Positions 23,395-32,394 of a stretch of DNA of 39,926 nucleotides are shown here, in pieces. The stretch's first letter is position 1. Each line of letters starts with the position of its first letter. Source of the DNA: Synechococcus sp. ARS1019 (GTDB taxonomy: Bacteria; Cyanobacteriota; Cyanobacteriia; PCC-6307; Cyanobiaceae); contig NZED01000027.1 in assembly GCA_002690325.1 (NCBI GenBank), forward strand, positions 59,202 to 99,127. The letters are read 5' to 3'. The translations under genes and the position numbers were made by a program. The notes below the pieces were generated by a model, which worked only from the letters and a program-made list of their open reading frames with translations, had not been told where the DNA came from and did not search any database.

Positions 23395-26300
23395 ATGGCT
23401 TTTGTTCCCCTCCACAACCACAGCGATTACAGCCTGCTGGATGGCGCATCGCAGTTGCCAGCCATGGTGGAACGCGCCAAAGAGCTTGGGATGCCAGCTT
23501 TGGCGTTAACCGATCACGGCGTCATGTATGGCGCCATTGAGTTGCTGAAGTTGTGTCAGGGGGCTGGGATTAAGCCGATCATCGGCAATGAGATGTATGT
23601 CATCAATGGCTCGATTGATGATCCGCAGCCCAAAAAGGAGAAGCGATATCACCTGGTTGTTCTTGCTAAAAATGCCATTGGCTATCGAAATCTGGTCAAG
23701 CTGACCAGCTTGAGCCACCTGCGTGGGATGCGTGGGCGAGGAATTTTTTCGAGGGCTTGTGTCGATAAACATCTTTTAAAGAAATACAGCGAAGGGCTGA
23801 TTATTGCCACCGCTTGTTTGGGCGGAGAAATTCCTCAGGCAATTCTTCGCGGTCGTCCTGATGTGGCCCGTGATGTTGCTTCTTGGTACAAAGAGATTTT
23901 TGGTGATGACTTTTATCTTGAGATTCAAGACCACGGTTCTCCTGAAGATCGCATCGTTAATGTAGAGATCAACAAAATTGCTAAAGAGTTAGGGATTGGC
24001 CTGATTGCGACCAATGATGCTCATTATTTGAGCAAACAGGATGTGGAAGCCCATGATGCGTTGCTATGCGTTCTAACCGGAAAACTTATTTCAGATGAGA
24101 AGCGTCTGCGTTATACAGGAACTGAGTACATCAAAACCGAAGATGAAATGCTTCGACTCTTTGCAGATCATTTGGATGCAGAGACCGTTCGCAAAGCTGT
24201 TGAAAATACTGTTGCCGTAGCAGAGAAAGTTGAAGATTACGATATTCTTGGCCACTATCAGATGCCTCGCTTCCCAATTCCCGAAGGGCACGACGCTGTT
24301 TCGTATTTAAAAGAAGTGACTGATCAGGGTCTTCGGCAAAGACTCGAATTGGCTGCCGATGATGTTATTGAGCCAGTTTATGCCGATCGTATGACCCATG
24401 AGCTCAAGATTATGGAGCAAATGGGATTTCCAACGTACTTCTTAGTTGTTTGGGATTACATACGCTTTGCGCGTGAGAATAAAATTCCTGTTGGTCCCGG
24501 TCGAGGCTCAGCAGCCGGTTCCTTGGTTGCCTATGCCTTGGGAATTACAAATATCGATCCAGTCAGTAATGGTTTGCTGTTTGAGCGTTTTCTAAATCCA
24601 GAACGCAAGTCCATGCCTGATATTGATACTGATTTCTGTATTGAACGGCGTGGTGAAGTCATTGATTATGTGACTGAACGTTATGGTGAGGAGAAGGTTG
24701 CTCAAATTATTACGTTCAACAGAATGACATCCAAAGCTGTTCTGAAGGATGTTGCTCGTGTTCTTGATATTCCCTATGGAGATGCTGATCGTCTGGCGAA
24801 ACTGATTCCCGTTGCTCGTGGAAAGCCTGCAAAGCTCAAGGTCATGATTGGTGATGAGACGCCCAATCCTGACTTTAAACAAAAATATGACAACGATCCA
24901 ATGGTGAAACGTTGGGTTGATATGGCTATTCGGATTGAAGGTACAAACAAAACATTTGGAGTCCATGCGGCTGGAGTCGTCATTGCCGCCGATCCATTGG
25001 ACGAGTTGGTCCCTCTCCAACGCAATAACGATGGCCAGGTGATTACTCAGTATTTCATGGAAGATGTTGAGTCAATGGGTCTACTCAAAATGGATTTCTT
25101 GGGCTTGAAAAATCTCACAATGATTGACAAGACCCTTGAACTTGTGGAGGTGAGTAGCGGTAAAAGAATTGATCCAGATAAATTACCCTCGGAAGACCCA
25201 GATACCTTTGCGTTGCTTGCTAGGGGGGACCTCGAAGGTATTTTCCAGCTTGAATCCAGCGGTATGAGGCAGATTGTGCGTGATCTCAAGCCATCCTCCT
25301 TAGAAGATATTTCATCAATTCTCGCCTTGTATCGGCCAGGTCCATTGGATGCTGGCTTGATTCCTAAATTCATTAATCGGAAGCATGGGCGTGAAGCGAT
25401 TGATTTTGCTCACGCAACACTTGAGCCAATTCTTTCTGAGACCTATGGAATCATGGTCTATCAGGAGCAGATCATGAGAATTGCTCAGGACCTGGCTGGT
25501 TATTCCCTAGGTGAAGCCGATCTATTGCGCCGGGCTATGGGTAAAAAGAAAGTGTCTGAGATGCAAAAGCATCGTGGTCTATTTGTTAGTGGTGCTTCTG
25601 CAAAAGGTGTGTCTGAAAAGGTCGCAGATGAGCTGTTTGATCAGATGGTGCTGTTTGCTGAATACTGTTTCAACAAAAGCCATTCAACAGCCTATGGCGC
25701 TGTCACTTACCAAACGGCTTATTTAAAGGCTCATTTTCCAGTTGCCTACATGGCAGCATTGCTGACCGTTAATGCAGGATCTGCCGACAAAGTTCAGCGT
25801 TATATCTCAAACTGCAATGCGATGGGTATTGAGGTAATGCCACCGGATATCAATGCCTCAAGGACTGATTTCACCCCCCAAGGTGACAGGATTCTGTTTG
25901 GACTTTCAGCCGTTCGTAACCTTGGTGATGGTGCCATTCGGCAATTAATTACCTCTAGAGACAGTGATGGACCGTTTTCATCTTTGGCAGAGCTCTGCGA
26001 TCGCTTGCCCTCGTCCATTTTGAATCGGCGTGGTCTTGAATCTTTGATTCATTGCGGCGCGATGGATGCTCTGGAACCATCTGCGAATCGTGCTCAATTG
26101 ATGGCCGATCTTGATCTTTTGTTGGATTGGGCTTCATCCAGAGCGAAGGATCGTGATAGCGGTCAGGGTAATCTTTTTGATTTGATGTCAGCTTCGTCCG
26201 GCACGGATGACTCATCATCAGATTTAAGTTTGGCACCGAAAGCTTCACCGGTTAGCGATTATCCACCAACCGAAAAACTTAGATTGGAAAAGGAGCTTGT

Positions 26301-26916
26301 TGGCTTTTATCTTTCAGACCATCCCTTGAAGCAATTAGATCCATCGGCAAGGCTTTTGGCACCGATTGGTTTGACATCACTAGAGGAGCAAGCCGATAAG
26401 GCAAAAGTCAGTGCGATTGTGATGATTTCAGAGTACCGACAGGTTACGACCCGAAAGGGTGATCGAATGGCCATTCTCCAGTTAGAAGATCTCACAGGTA
26501 GTTGTGAGGCTGTGGTATTCCCTAAAAGTTATGCTCGCCTTTGCGACCATCTTATGGCCGAAGCACGTCTGTTGATCTGGGCAGTCGTTGACCGTCGTGA
26601 TGACAGAGTGCAGCTGATTATTGATGATTGTCGCGCGATTGATGATCTTGAGATCCTTTTGGTTGAGTTAACTCCAGAACGCGCTGCCGATATCGCGATT
26701 CAGCATAAATTACGAGAATGCCTCCAAAAGCACCGTCCTGAGCGCGAAGAGCTTGGAGTGAAAGTGCCCGTTGTTGCGGAAGTGCGTCAGAACAATGCAG
26801 TGCGTTATGTCCGTTTGGGCCAACAATTCTGTGTACGCGATGCTTCTGCTGCCTTGGAAAGCTTGGTTGCCGAATCATTCACCGCGCGGACATCCGCGCG
26901 GATGATTGCCCACTGA
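23395..26916 (+). CDS. dnaE: DNA polymerase III alpha subunit
   Basis: The replicative polymerase subunit, 1173 residues. The PHP domain opens the protein ([13 protein letters not shown], His 7 and His 9). The catalytic Asp residues lie in [16 protein letters not shown] at about 409-413. Downstream are the fingers and the tandem HhH region, and an OB-fold near 1000-1075 ([20 protein letters not shown]). The cyanobacterial split-intein insertion point, between AEY and [12 protein letters not shown] (Cys 758), is uninterrupted: the gene is in one piece with no intein. From about 23.6 kb the gene uses visibly more A/T-ending codons than gatA. The ATG at 23395 immediately precedes the PHP domain. 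Confidence 0.97.
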   Translation: MAFVPLHNHSDYSLLDGASQLPAMVERAKELGMPALALTDHGVMYGAIELLKLCQGAGIKPIIGNEMYVINGSIDDPQPKKEKRYHLVVLAKNAIGYRNLVKLTSLSHLRGMRGRGIFSRACVDKHLLKKYSEGLIIATACLGGEIPQAILRGRPDVARDVASWYKEIFGDDFYLEIQDHGSPEDRIVNVEINKIAKELGIGLIATNDAHYLSKQDVEAHDALLCVLTGKLISDEKRLRYTGTEYIKTEDEMLRLFADHLDAETVRKAVENTVAVAEKVEDYDILGHYQMPRFPIPEGHDAVSYLKEVTDQGLRQRLELAADDVIEPVYADRMTHELKIMEQMGFPTYFLVVWDYIRFARENKIPVGPGRGSAAGSLVAYALGITNIDPVSNGLLFERFLNPERKSMPDIDTDFCIERRGEVIDYVTERYGEEKVAQIITFNRMTSKAVLKDVARVLDIPYGDADRLAKLIPVARGKPAKLKVMIGDETPNPDFKQKYDNDPMVKRWVDMAIRIEGTNKTFGVHAAGVVIAADPLDELVPLQRNNDGQVITQYFMEDVESMGLLKMDFLGLKNLTMIDKTLELVEVSSGKRIDPDKLPSEDPDTFALLARGDLEGIFQLESSGMRQIVRDLKPSSLEDISSILALYRPGPLDAGLIPKFINRKHGREAIDFAHATLEPILSETYGIMVYQEQIMRIAQDLAGYSLGEADLLRRAMGKKKVSEMQKHRGLFVSGASAKGVSEKVADELFDQMVLFAEYCFNKSHSTAYGAVTYQTAYLKAHFPVAYMAALLTVNAGSADKVQRYISNCNAMGIEVMPPDINASRTDFTPQGDRILFGLSAVRNLGDGAIRQLITSRDSDGPFSSLAELCDRLPSSILNRRGLESLIHCGAMDALEPSANRAQLMADLDLLLDWASSRAKDRDSGQGNLFDLMSASSGTDDSSSDLSLAPKASPVSDYPPTEKLRLEKELVGFYLSDHPLKQLDPSARLLAPIGLTSLEEQADKAKVSAIVMISEYRQVTTRKGDRMAILQLEDLTGSCEAVVFPKSYARLCDHLMAEARLLIWAVVDRRDDRVQLIIDDCRAIDDLEILLVELTPERAADIAIQHKLRECLQKHRPEREELGVKVPVVAEVRQNNAVRYVRLGQQFCVRDASAALESLVAESFTARTSARMIAH

Positions 26917-26950
26917 TTCAGTTCAACGACACTTAGGGGGATGGTTGGAA

Positions 26951-27370
26951 CTAGTCCTTCGCAGCTTTTTGTGCGCGAATCGATTCACGCATGCGTTGCA
27001 GGTTGGGTTTCACGTTTTCAATCCCAAGCAACGATCCATTGTTTTGCTCCCAACTTGCGGAGAGCACTCCATAGCTCAGCCCAGCTAAGCCAAGAAGGAA
27101 AAAGAAGCCTGAACCAGCCAGGGTGACTCCAGGCGCAATATCTGCAATTCCTCGAGTCATCAAGAAATAGCTCAAGACAAAAACTCCCATCCCTGCAAGG
27201 GATGGGAGGCCGGTAAACACGGCAACACGACGAGCCATTCTGTTGGCCACCTGCTTTGGAATCGCTTCCTGTCGTGTTGGTTGTTTGGCTCGTCCTTGAC
27301 GAGAACCCTGATTTGGACCTTTCGGTGCCGATTTCGGCTCGAAGGGGAGTGATTGACGTTGATCCGTCAT
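26951..27370 (-). CDS. PAM68-family (DUF3464) photosystem assembly protein
   Basis: A 139-residue protein of the PAM68 type, known from plants and cyanobacteria as a photosystem II assembly factor. The N-terminal third is basic and hydrophilic (PNQGSRQGRAKQPTRQEAIP). Two membrane helices follow (VAVFTGLPSLAGMGVFVLSY and LAGSGFFFLLGLAGLSYGVL), then a C-terminal tail with SASWEQNNGSLLG and basic helical residues. It would sit in the thylakoid membrane. It lies tail-to-tail with dnaE (34 bases apart) and is preceded by rpsO on the same strand. The family assignment rests on this layout and the SWE motif. Confidence 0.85.
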   Translation of the reverse strand: MTDQRQSLPFEPKSAPKGPNQGSRQGRAKQPTRQEAIPKQVANRMARRVAVFTGLPSLAGMGVFVLSYFLMTRGIADIAPGVTLAGSGFFFLLGLAGLSYGVLSASWEQNNGSLLGIENVKPNLQRMRESIRAQKAAKD

Positions 27371-27409
27371 GCAACCCGCTCAATGTCCAAGGATTCTGAC
27401 GGTCTCAAC

Positions 27410-27679
27410 TCAACCGCGGATGCCCAGCTTGGCGATGATGTCGGAATAGCGCTGTTCGCTCTTGTTGCGCATGTAGCTCAATAGACGCTTGCGGCGTCCA
27501 ATCATCTTGAGCAGACCCTGGCGTGAGGAGAAATCATGCTTGTTCTGCTGAAGATGCCCGCTGAGGCGATTGATTCGCTCACTGAGCATGGCTACTTGCA
27601 CCTCGGCAGAACCGGTGTCGGTTCCGTGGGTTTGGTGAGTGTTGATCAGCTGTTGCTTTTCTGTGGTATCGAGCGACAT
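27410..27679 (-). CDS. rpsO: 30S ribosomal protein S15
   Basis: S15 binds the three-way junction of 16S rRNA early in 30S assembly. The 89 residues from the ATG at 27679 ([20 protein letters not shown]) are the standard length, and the family core is clear: [20 protein letters not shown], the [20 protein letters not shown] segment, and the final basic helix. An upstream in-frame Met at 27712 would add 11 non-conserved residues. The gene is alone between ruvA and the PAM68-like gene, all on the minus strand. Confidence 0.97.
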   Translation of the reverse strand: MSLDTTEKQQLINTHQTHGTDTGSAEVQVAMLSERINRLSGHLQQNKHDFSSRQGLLKMIGRRKRLLSYMRNKSEQRYSDIIAKLGIRG

Positions 27680-27743
27680 GCGCGAGGGGCCGGACCCTGA
27701 CGGTTCAAACAACGACTCTACTCGTCGATGTGCCCTGTTTCGC

Positions 27744-28400
27744 TCAGCTGGCCTCTTTGCTGAGCCATTGCAAGCAGAGTTTCAACCACGCATCGACATC
27801 ATTGTCGGAAGGGCTGTTCCCATCGTGCTGTTCATGGACAGCTCGAAGCGCACGGCGGATTTCCAGATCTTCGTATCCCAGTGCTGTCAAGGTGGTCTCA
27901 ACGTCAGTGAAGACGGGATTGCTGTCAGGCATGCAGTCTTCTGGAAGCCCTTCTACCAACGACAATCCAGGAGACTGTGGTACACCAAACCCCGTCAGTT
28001 CGGTTCGCAATTCAACGGCGAGTCGCTCAGCGGTTCGTTTGCCGACCCCCTGGGCTTTACAGAGCCTTCTGAGGTCTCCTCCGGTGATCGCACGGATGAG
28101 GTCTGTGTATCCGCATTCTTGAAGGAGGGCCAAGGCAGCTTGTGGGCCGACGCCATTCACTCGGATCAGTCGCCGAAAGAGCTCCCGCTCGTTTTTGTCG
28201 TCAAAGCCGAAGAGAACACTGGCGTCTTCTCGTTGAATGTGATGAGTCCAGAGAATCAGATCATCTCCTTCCTCCAATTGGCCTTGTTGGCGTTGGGTGA
28301 TCTGTACTTCGTAGCCAACTCCTGCACAATTCAGAACAACACCGGCCTTCGGCCCTTGAGACCATGTGTCCAGGACCGTTCCCTGCAGCCACCCGATCAT
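27744..28400 (-). CDS. ruvA: Holliday junction branch-migration protein RuvA
   Basis: RuvA binds four-way DNA junctions as a tetramer and loads the RuvB motors. At 218 residues it is slightly longer than the usual 200. The N-terminal OB-fold ([20 protein letters not shown]), the domain II helix-hairpin-helix motifs ([15 protein letters not shown] and [19 protein letters not shown]) and the C-terminal RuvB-binding domain ([20 protein letters not shown]) are all present. Its start at 28400 is head-to-head with the lipoprotein gene (52 bases from that gene's preferred start). Confidence 0.96.
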   Translation of the reverse strand: MIGWLQGTVLDTWSQGPKAGVVLNCAGVGYEVQITQRQQGQLEEGDDLILWTHHIQREDASVLFGFDDKNERELFRRLIRVNGVGPQAALALLQECGYTDLIRAITGGDLRRLCKAQGVGKRTAERLAVELRTELTGFGVPQSPGLSLVEGLPEDCMPDSNPVFTDVETTLTALGYEDLEIRRALRAVHEQHDGNSPSDNDVDAWLKLCLQWLSKEAS

Positions 28401-28452
28401 GAAGCCTGCGTTCGATTACTCCATCGTGCATGACATCCAGCGTTTGTGGTGG

Positions 28453-28893
28453 ATGTTGGCTCGATTGCTTCTTTGGAGGGTGCGTGGCCTTGTTCTGGCT
28501 GGTCTGATCAGTGTCTGTTTGGTGTCATGCACGCCGTCGTCTGGTCCGCCACGTGCTGTTGTGCTCGATGCATTGGCACTTCAGATCGAATTAACGCAAA
28601 CTTCGATTGCTCGGACCCTTGAACTCCCTCCTTCGATCGGCCATCCAACGGTGAGCCGGGTCCGTATTGAGGAACAGTCAGTGGTGAAGATGGGTGCTCA
28701 TAACGGTGTTCATCTTTTGGGTCGCTTTGATTGGCAACTGCCAGGGGATCGGATTCAGGTGGATAGTCCGTTCGACCTTTATCTCGAGCAGGGCGACAAA
28801 AAGCAAAGTTGGCGTTTAGCGCAGCAGGCTGATCCTTCAGGTGCGTCTGAGCTGAACCAGCAATGGTTTACCTATCCACTTCCGTTGGCATAA
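28453..28893 (+). CDS. Putative lipoprotein
   Basis: With the ATG at 28453 the product (146 residues) has a lipoprotein signal peptide: a basic start MLARLLLWRVRG, a hydrophobic span, then the lipobox LVSC (CLVSCTPSSG), with the lipidated Cys at about residue 26. Earlier in-frame ATGs at 28366 and 28399 would run back over or against ruvA and spoil the signal. The mature part is beta-rich in character (VVKMGAHNGVHLLGRFDWQL, DSPFDLYLEQGDKKQSWRLA) and may be a small envelope beta-domain. I do not recognise the family. A weak 6-bp hairpin (28895-28911) follows the stop. Confidence 0.75.
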   Translation: MLARLLLWRVRGLVLAGLISVCLVSCTPSSGPPRAVVLDALALQIELTQTSIARTLELPPSIGHPTVSRVRIEEQSVVKMGAHNGVHLLGRFDWQLPGDRIQVDSPFDLYLEQGDKKQSWRLAQQADPSGASELNQQWFTYPLPLA

Positions 28894-28980
28894 CCAGCAC
28901 AGCTCGTGCTGTTTGATAACGCTTAGTTGACGCCTGTGACGACGGAGTTAGAACTAGAAAGACAATGAATTTTTCATGAC

Positions 28981-29319
28981 GTGACTCCAGAGATCCTCCG
29001 GTTAATTCCGATTGTCGCTCTGATTATCATTGGATGCTTTGGCTTGCTGAATTCAAAAAATATTCTTAATTCCTTGTTCTCCCTTGATGTTATTGATACA
29101 GCGACGATCAGTATTTTTGTTCTGATCGCTGCTGGGAGCGGTGCGCAAACACCCATTGTGACCGCAAGCCGCTATGACAATTATTCAGATCCGTATCCTC
29201 AGGCAATTATTCTCACTGCCATTGTGATTGGTTTTGCAACCCAGGCGTTGTTGTGCTCAGTTGCTCTTCGATTAGGTCGATCGTCGCCATTACTTCGTTA
29301 TAAAGATTTGGAGCGTTAG
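28981..29319 (+). CDS. mnhC: Mrp/Mnh cation:proton antiporter subunit C (NuoK-like)
   Basis: First gene of the antiporter operon. The 112-residue product starts with GTG at 28981 (MTPEILRLIPIVALIIIGCF) and has three membrane helices, as in MrpC/NuoK, with the conserved SLDVIDTATISIFVLIAA helix and the PYPQAIILTAIVIGFATQAL helix near 76-95. A nearby ATG at 28976 leads to an immediate stop. A possible promoter lies upstream (TTGACG at 28927 and TAGAAC at 28949, 16-base spacing), but it is weak evidence. Mrp complexes exchange Na+ or K+ for H+ across the membrane. Confidence 0.85.
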   Translation: MTPEILRLIPIVALIIIGCFGLLNSKNILNSLFSLDVIDTATISIFVLIAAGSGAQTPIVTASRYDNYSDPYPQAIILTAIVIGFATQALLCSVALRLGRSSPLLRYKDLER

Positions 29320-29323
29320 TCTA

Positions 29324-30838
29324 ATGAATACCGAAATCATTCTGACTCTCTGCATCTTTTTGCCGGCTGTGATCGGCTTTGCTGGATGTGTTTTCCCTAA
29401 GCCTTTCTTGTGGCTCTCTGGACTTGTATTGTCTGGTTATTCTTATTTTGCGTTGGTTGCCTTTCGTCAGGATCTTGAGTTTTCCTATCGACTCGTTGGT
29501 TTAGGTGGCATTGAATTTTCTTGGGACTCTTATAGTTTTCCAATGATCTTCGGAGCCTCTATCGCTCTGCTGATTACATTTTCTCTGTTTTCATCAAGAT
29601 TTTCTCATTATTTTTATCAAGTTTGCATGGTGCTGTTGACAGCACTGATGATTTCTTTCACGACAGTTGATCTTGTTAGCTTATTTATCGCCCTGGAATT
29701 AACGGGTTTCTCAGCTTTCTTGCTAATCGCCGATCGGAACGACAAAAGATCTCTGTTTAATGCATTCCAGTACTTGATCGGAGGTGGATTAGCGATGTTG
29801 ATCTACCTCGTTGGTGTTGTTCAGGCATTTACTTTCTCTGGAAGCTTTTTGCTCGCAGATCTCGTTAAAGCTCCTCCGACAGCAATTTGTTTGATCATTG
29901 CTGGACTTCTGACCAAGGCAGGAGTTTTTCTTTGTGGTCTTTGGGTTCCCAATATTTACTCCCATGCGAATTGCCAGTCGTCATCAATTTTGGCTGGTTG
30001 TGTGACCTGTGCTGGTATTGCTCCCATCGCACGGCTCAGCCAGGCCCTCACTCCAATTGCGGATTCAATGGTTGTGGTGGGTGTGCTCAGTGGTGTGATT
30101 GCGGCTGTTTATGCGGTTTTTGAACGGGAAAGTGGTCGTGCGCTTGGTTGGAGTTCTGTATCACAACTCGGCTTGGCCATGTTGTCTCCCTCCTATGCCT
30201 GCCTTTATGCCATGCAGCATGGCATTTGTAAGGCACTTCTTTTCTCAACTCTTCACGCTCACGATCGGGACGAATCTGATTCTGATCATCTCCAACATTC
30301 TGTATCCCAAGCCACAAAATCGTCTACGTCGGAACTGCTCAGAGTTGTGGTTTTTTGCCTCGCTTCACTGTCCATTATGGGCTTCCCATTATTGGCTGGA
30401 TTCATCACAAAAAACCTATTGAAATATGATCTACCCTATCAAGCAGACATTATATTCAATACATCTGCATTGTTAACATCAACTGTGTATGTTCGATTGA
30501 TTTATGACCGCTTGCTTGCCTACCGACACCACTTGAAGTTGTATCCATTTTCGCGCGAAAAGTTTTTCGAAAACCTTCCTCATTTTTCCAATATTGTATT
30601 GATCACTTCATCTGTTTTTCTTGTTTGCTTTTCCTTGCAGGATTTCGAACTTTACAAGTACGTCAATATTCAATCCGCCTTTGTTGCGGCAATGATCGGA
30701 GTGATTATGTTTGTATCAGTCAAAGGAATTCAGGCTGGAGAGTTTGTGAAGCCAGTCACTAAAACAATCGACTTGGTTGGAGCTCCATTCTTGGTTGCAG
30801 CATTGCTGCTTGCTAATCTTCTTTACTTCAAAATCTAA
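29324..30838 (+). CDS. mnhD: Mrp/Mnh cation:proton antiporter subunit D (NuoL/M/N-like)
   Basis: The single large subunit of this operon, 504 residues and about 14 membrane helices. It has the charged residues of the NuoL/M/N antiporter family inside the membrane: Glu 125 (LFIALELTGFSAFLLI), Lys 198 (LLTKAGVFLCGLWVPN), His 214 (IYSHANCQSSSILAG) and Lys 303 (MQHGICKALLFSTLHAH). These mark an intact half-channel for proton or sodium movement. Compared with standard MrpD, the lumen-side loop around 310-340 is rich in His, Asp and Ser (HAHDRDESDSDHLQHSVSQ). No second large subunit (MrpA N-terminal part) is encoded in the window. The stop overlaps the mnhE start by one base (TAATG). Confidence 0.92.
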   Translation: MNTEIILTLCIFLPAVIGFAGCVFPKPFLWLSGLVLSGYSYFALVAFRQDLEFSYRLVGLGGIEFSWDSYSFPMIFGASIALLITFSLFSSRFSHYFYQVCMVLLTALMISFTTVDLVSLFIALELTGFSAFLLIADRNDKRSLFNAFQYLIGGGLAMLIYLVGVVQAFTFSGSFLLADLVKAPPTAICLIIAGLLTKAGVFLCGLWVPNIYSHANCQSSSILAGCVTCAGIAPIARLSQALTPIADSMVVVGVLSGVIAAVYAVFERESGRALGWSSVSQLGLAMLSPSYACLYAMQHGICKALLFSTLHAHDRDESDSDHLQHSVSQATKSSTSELLRVVVFCLASLSIMGFPLLAGFITKNLLKYDLPYQADIIFNTSALLTSTVYVRLIYDRLLAYRHHLKLYPFSREKFFENLPHFSNIVLITSSVFLVCFSLQDFELYKYVNIQSAFVAAMIGVIMFVSVKGIQAGEFVKPVTKTIDLVGAPFLVAALLLANLLYFKI

Positions 30839-31284
30839 TGACTAATTTCATTCGTTATTTGCTAACAGTTGCTTTCAAGTTTCTTTGTTGGTTCTTGATT
30901 ACTGGTAGTTTGCAAACTTCTAATGTCATTCTAGGTTTGGTTGTTTGTGTGATTTTGCCACCTGGTTCTTACAAGAATCTTCAGGTTAAGGCGATTCTTC
31001 CTGAGTTGATCGCGTCCCTTTCTTTGCCATATGCAATGATTAAGGAAAGTGTTGAGTTAATGCTAATAAATAAGCCTAAAGATCATTTTGTTGTCGAAGA
31101 GGCCAGTGCGTATGCGAAGAAAGGGTCTATCTTCGCAGGATTTATTGACTTGTTTCGCATTACATTTACGCCAATGTCCCTTGTCACTAGAAGATTAAAC
31201 GCCTCACAATGGAGGGTCCATACGGTCAAAAATTTTCATCAGTCCGATGATCCTTCATCATCGTACCAGGAGGTGAGCTCATGA
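30838..31284 (+). CDS. mnhE: Mrp/Mnh antiporter subunit E
   Basis: A 148-residue MnhE-type subunit (PF01899-like by layout): two N-terminal hydrophobic segments (YLLTVAFKFLCWFLITGSLQ and NVILGLVVCVILPPGSYKN) followed by a cytoplasmic part with ELIASLSLPYAMIKESVELM and the FRITFTPMSLVTRRLN piece, which replaces the usual TPGT motif region. The protein ends in a polar tail. Its start shares one base with the mnhD stop and its stop overlaps mnhF by four (ATGA). In Mrp complexes this subunit is structural. Confidence 0.8.
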   Translation: MTNFIRYLLTVAFKFLCWFLITGSLQTSNVILGLVVCVILPPGSYKNLQVKAILPELIASLSLPYAMIKESVELMLINKPKDHFVVEEASAYAKKGSIFAGFIDLFRITFTPMSLVTRRLNASQWRVHTVKNFHQSDDPSSSYQEVSS

Positions 31285-31559
31285 ATATGTTTACTGATCT
31301 CCATCCCCAATTTTTTGAGCTCCTGGTTATTTATATAATGCTGTTGATTAGTTTTATCCCCTTACTTGCCGTTGCTCGATCAAATGATATGCCGACGAGG
31401 ATTGCGGTGGCGTCTAGTTTCAGTACCAAATTAGCCATGATGATCCTTGTGTTTGGCATCTATCGTGGTGATTGGATGATTGCATGTATTGGTGCATTCG
31501 TTTTAATTGTTGGTGATGCCGGCATGTTGATCCTCTCTTTAATGGAGATGGAAATATGA
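31281..31559 (+). CDS. mnhF: Mrp/Mnh antiporter subunit F
   Basis: A 92-residue three-helix subunit of the MnhF/PhaF type. The core shows the conserved pattern ISFIPLLAVARSNDMPTRIA, VASSFSTKLAMMILVFGIYR and CIGAFVLIVGDAGMLILSLM. The classic RxGPT..DR motif is altered to RSNDMPTRIAVAS, so it is a divergent member. It overlaps both neighbours by ATGA junctions (31281-31284 and 31556-31559), so translation of E, F and G is coupled. Role: small structural or channel subunit. Confidence 0.8.
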   Translation: MNMFTDLHPQFFELLVIYIMLLISFIPLLAVARSNDMPTRIAVASSFSTKLAMMILVFGIYRGDWMIACIGAFVLIVGDAGMLILSLMEMEI

Positions 31560-31843
31560 CATTATTACCTCTCATCGGAAAGGCCGTCGAAATTACATTG
31601 ATGGCTTTAGGTCTCCTCTTTTGGTTATGGGGAACATTGCCCATTTTGAATAAAAGGCATAGCCTTTTTTATAAATTGCACACGCTGACGGTTTCCGATA
31701 CCGTTGGATCGCTATGTATTTTAACTGCGCTGATTATCCATTCTCCGTCTAACTGGGTTTTGATTGTCACAGCCGGTATTTCATTGTCTCTCTGGAATAC
31801 CTTTTTTAGCTTTATTCTTGGAAGTGCAGCTGACCGATCATGA
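31556..31843 (+). CDS. mnhG: Mrp/Mnh antiporter subunit G
   Basis: A 95-residue MnhG/PhaG-type subunit with three membrane helices. It shows the expected first helix (ITLMALGLLFWLWGTLPILN), the short loop (KRHSLFYKLHTLTVSDTVGS) matching the D..R.HA.T...T pattern of the family with substitutions, and a third helix (SNWVLIVTAGISLSLWNTFF). ATGA overlaps link it to mnhF and to the next gene. Family and position agree with a minimal antiporter core. Confidence 0.82.
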   Translation: MTLLPLIGKAVEITLMALGLLFWLWGTLPILNKRHSLFYKLHTLTVSDTVGSLCILTALIIHSPSNWVLIVTAGISLSLWNTFFSFILGSAADRS

Positions 31844-32394
31844 ACACGACTGATTACTCGGCTACAGCTCTTCTGCTCCCTTTTGAGCTTCTTCTACCAC
31901 TTCTTGGCATTCTTCTTGTTCGCACTCAGTCACCAACTAATGGACTAATTTATCGTTCATTTCTTGGCAGTATTGCTGCTTTGATTTTTGCTGTCATCGG
32001 TGCCCCTGATGTGGCCTTGACAGAGGTGCTGATTGGTACCCTCCTTTCAATGTTGCTTTACATTGTTACCATTAGATCTTGTTACACAGTAGTGATGATG
32101 CAGGATTCTTCTGCACCGCCTGAGAAAGAAACTTGGAATCATTTGCTAGAAGTATTTAACGAGCTGCATTTAAAAGCGAGTTCAAAAGATTTCATCAACT
32201 CATCTGAAGTTCCTGTCGATAAAATTTTCGAACAATTCAAAGGTCGATCTGGCTCTCCTCATGCATTTATTAGCAACCAAACACTATACGTTGAGTCTAA
32301 TGTTCTAAAAGACGAGATCTTGGATACGCATTATTACCAAAGTAATCCCTTCCTCAATTCAGTTGTTGTTTTAACCCCAGGAGGTGACCAATGA
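31840..32394 (+). CDS. MrpA C-terminal-type subunit (DUF4040/MbhD-like) with extra soluble domain
   Basis: The first 80 residues match the DUF4040/MbhD piece that in canonical Mrp is the end of MrpA: two or three helices with the signature RSFLGSIAALIFAVIGAPDV and ALTEVLIGTLLSMLLYIVTI. About 100 more residues follow, with no membrane segment (PPEKETWNHLLEVFNELHLK, GSPHAFISNQTLYVE, LNSVVVLTPGGDQ), of a kind I do not recognise. They would lie in the cytoplasm, though the orientation is inferred. ATGA overlaps join it to mnhG and to the next gene. It replaces only a part of MrpA: the large N-terminal channel domain is missing. Confidence 0.8.
   Translation: MNTTDYSATALLLPFELLLPLLGILLVRTQSPTNGLIYRSFLGSIAALIFAVIGAPDVALTEVLIGTLLSMLLYIVTIRSCYTVVMMQDSSAPPEKETWNHLLEVFNELHLKASSKDFINSSEVPVDKIFEQFKGRSGSPHAFISNQTLYVESNVLKDEILDTHYYQSNPFLNSVVVLTPGGDQ

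Noticed and set aside
28895-28911. Hairpin CAGCAC/GTGCTG after the lipoprotein gene
   Set aside because: Six base pairs with no proper T-run; it may weaken read-through into the antiporter operon but does not meet the standard for a terminator.
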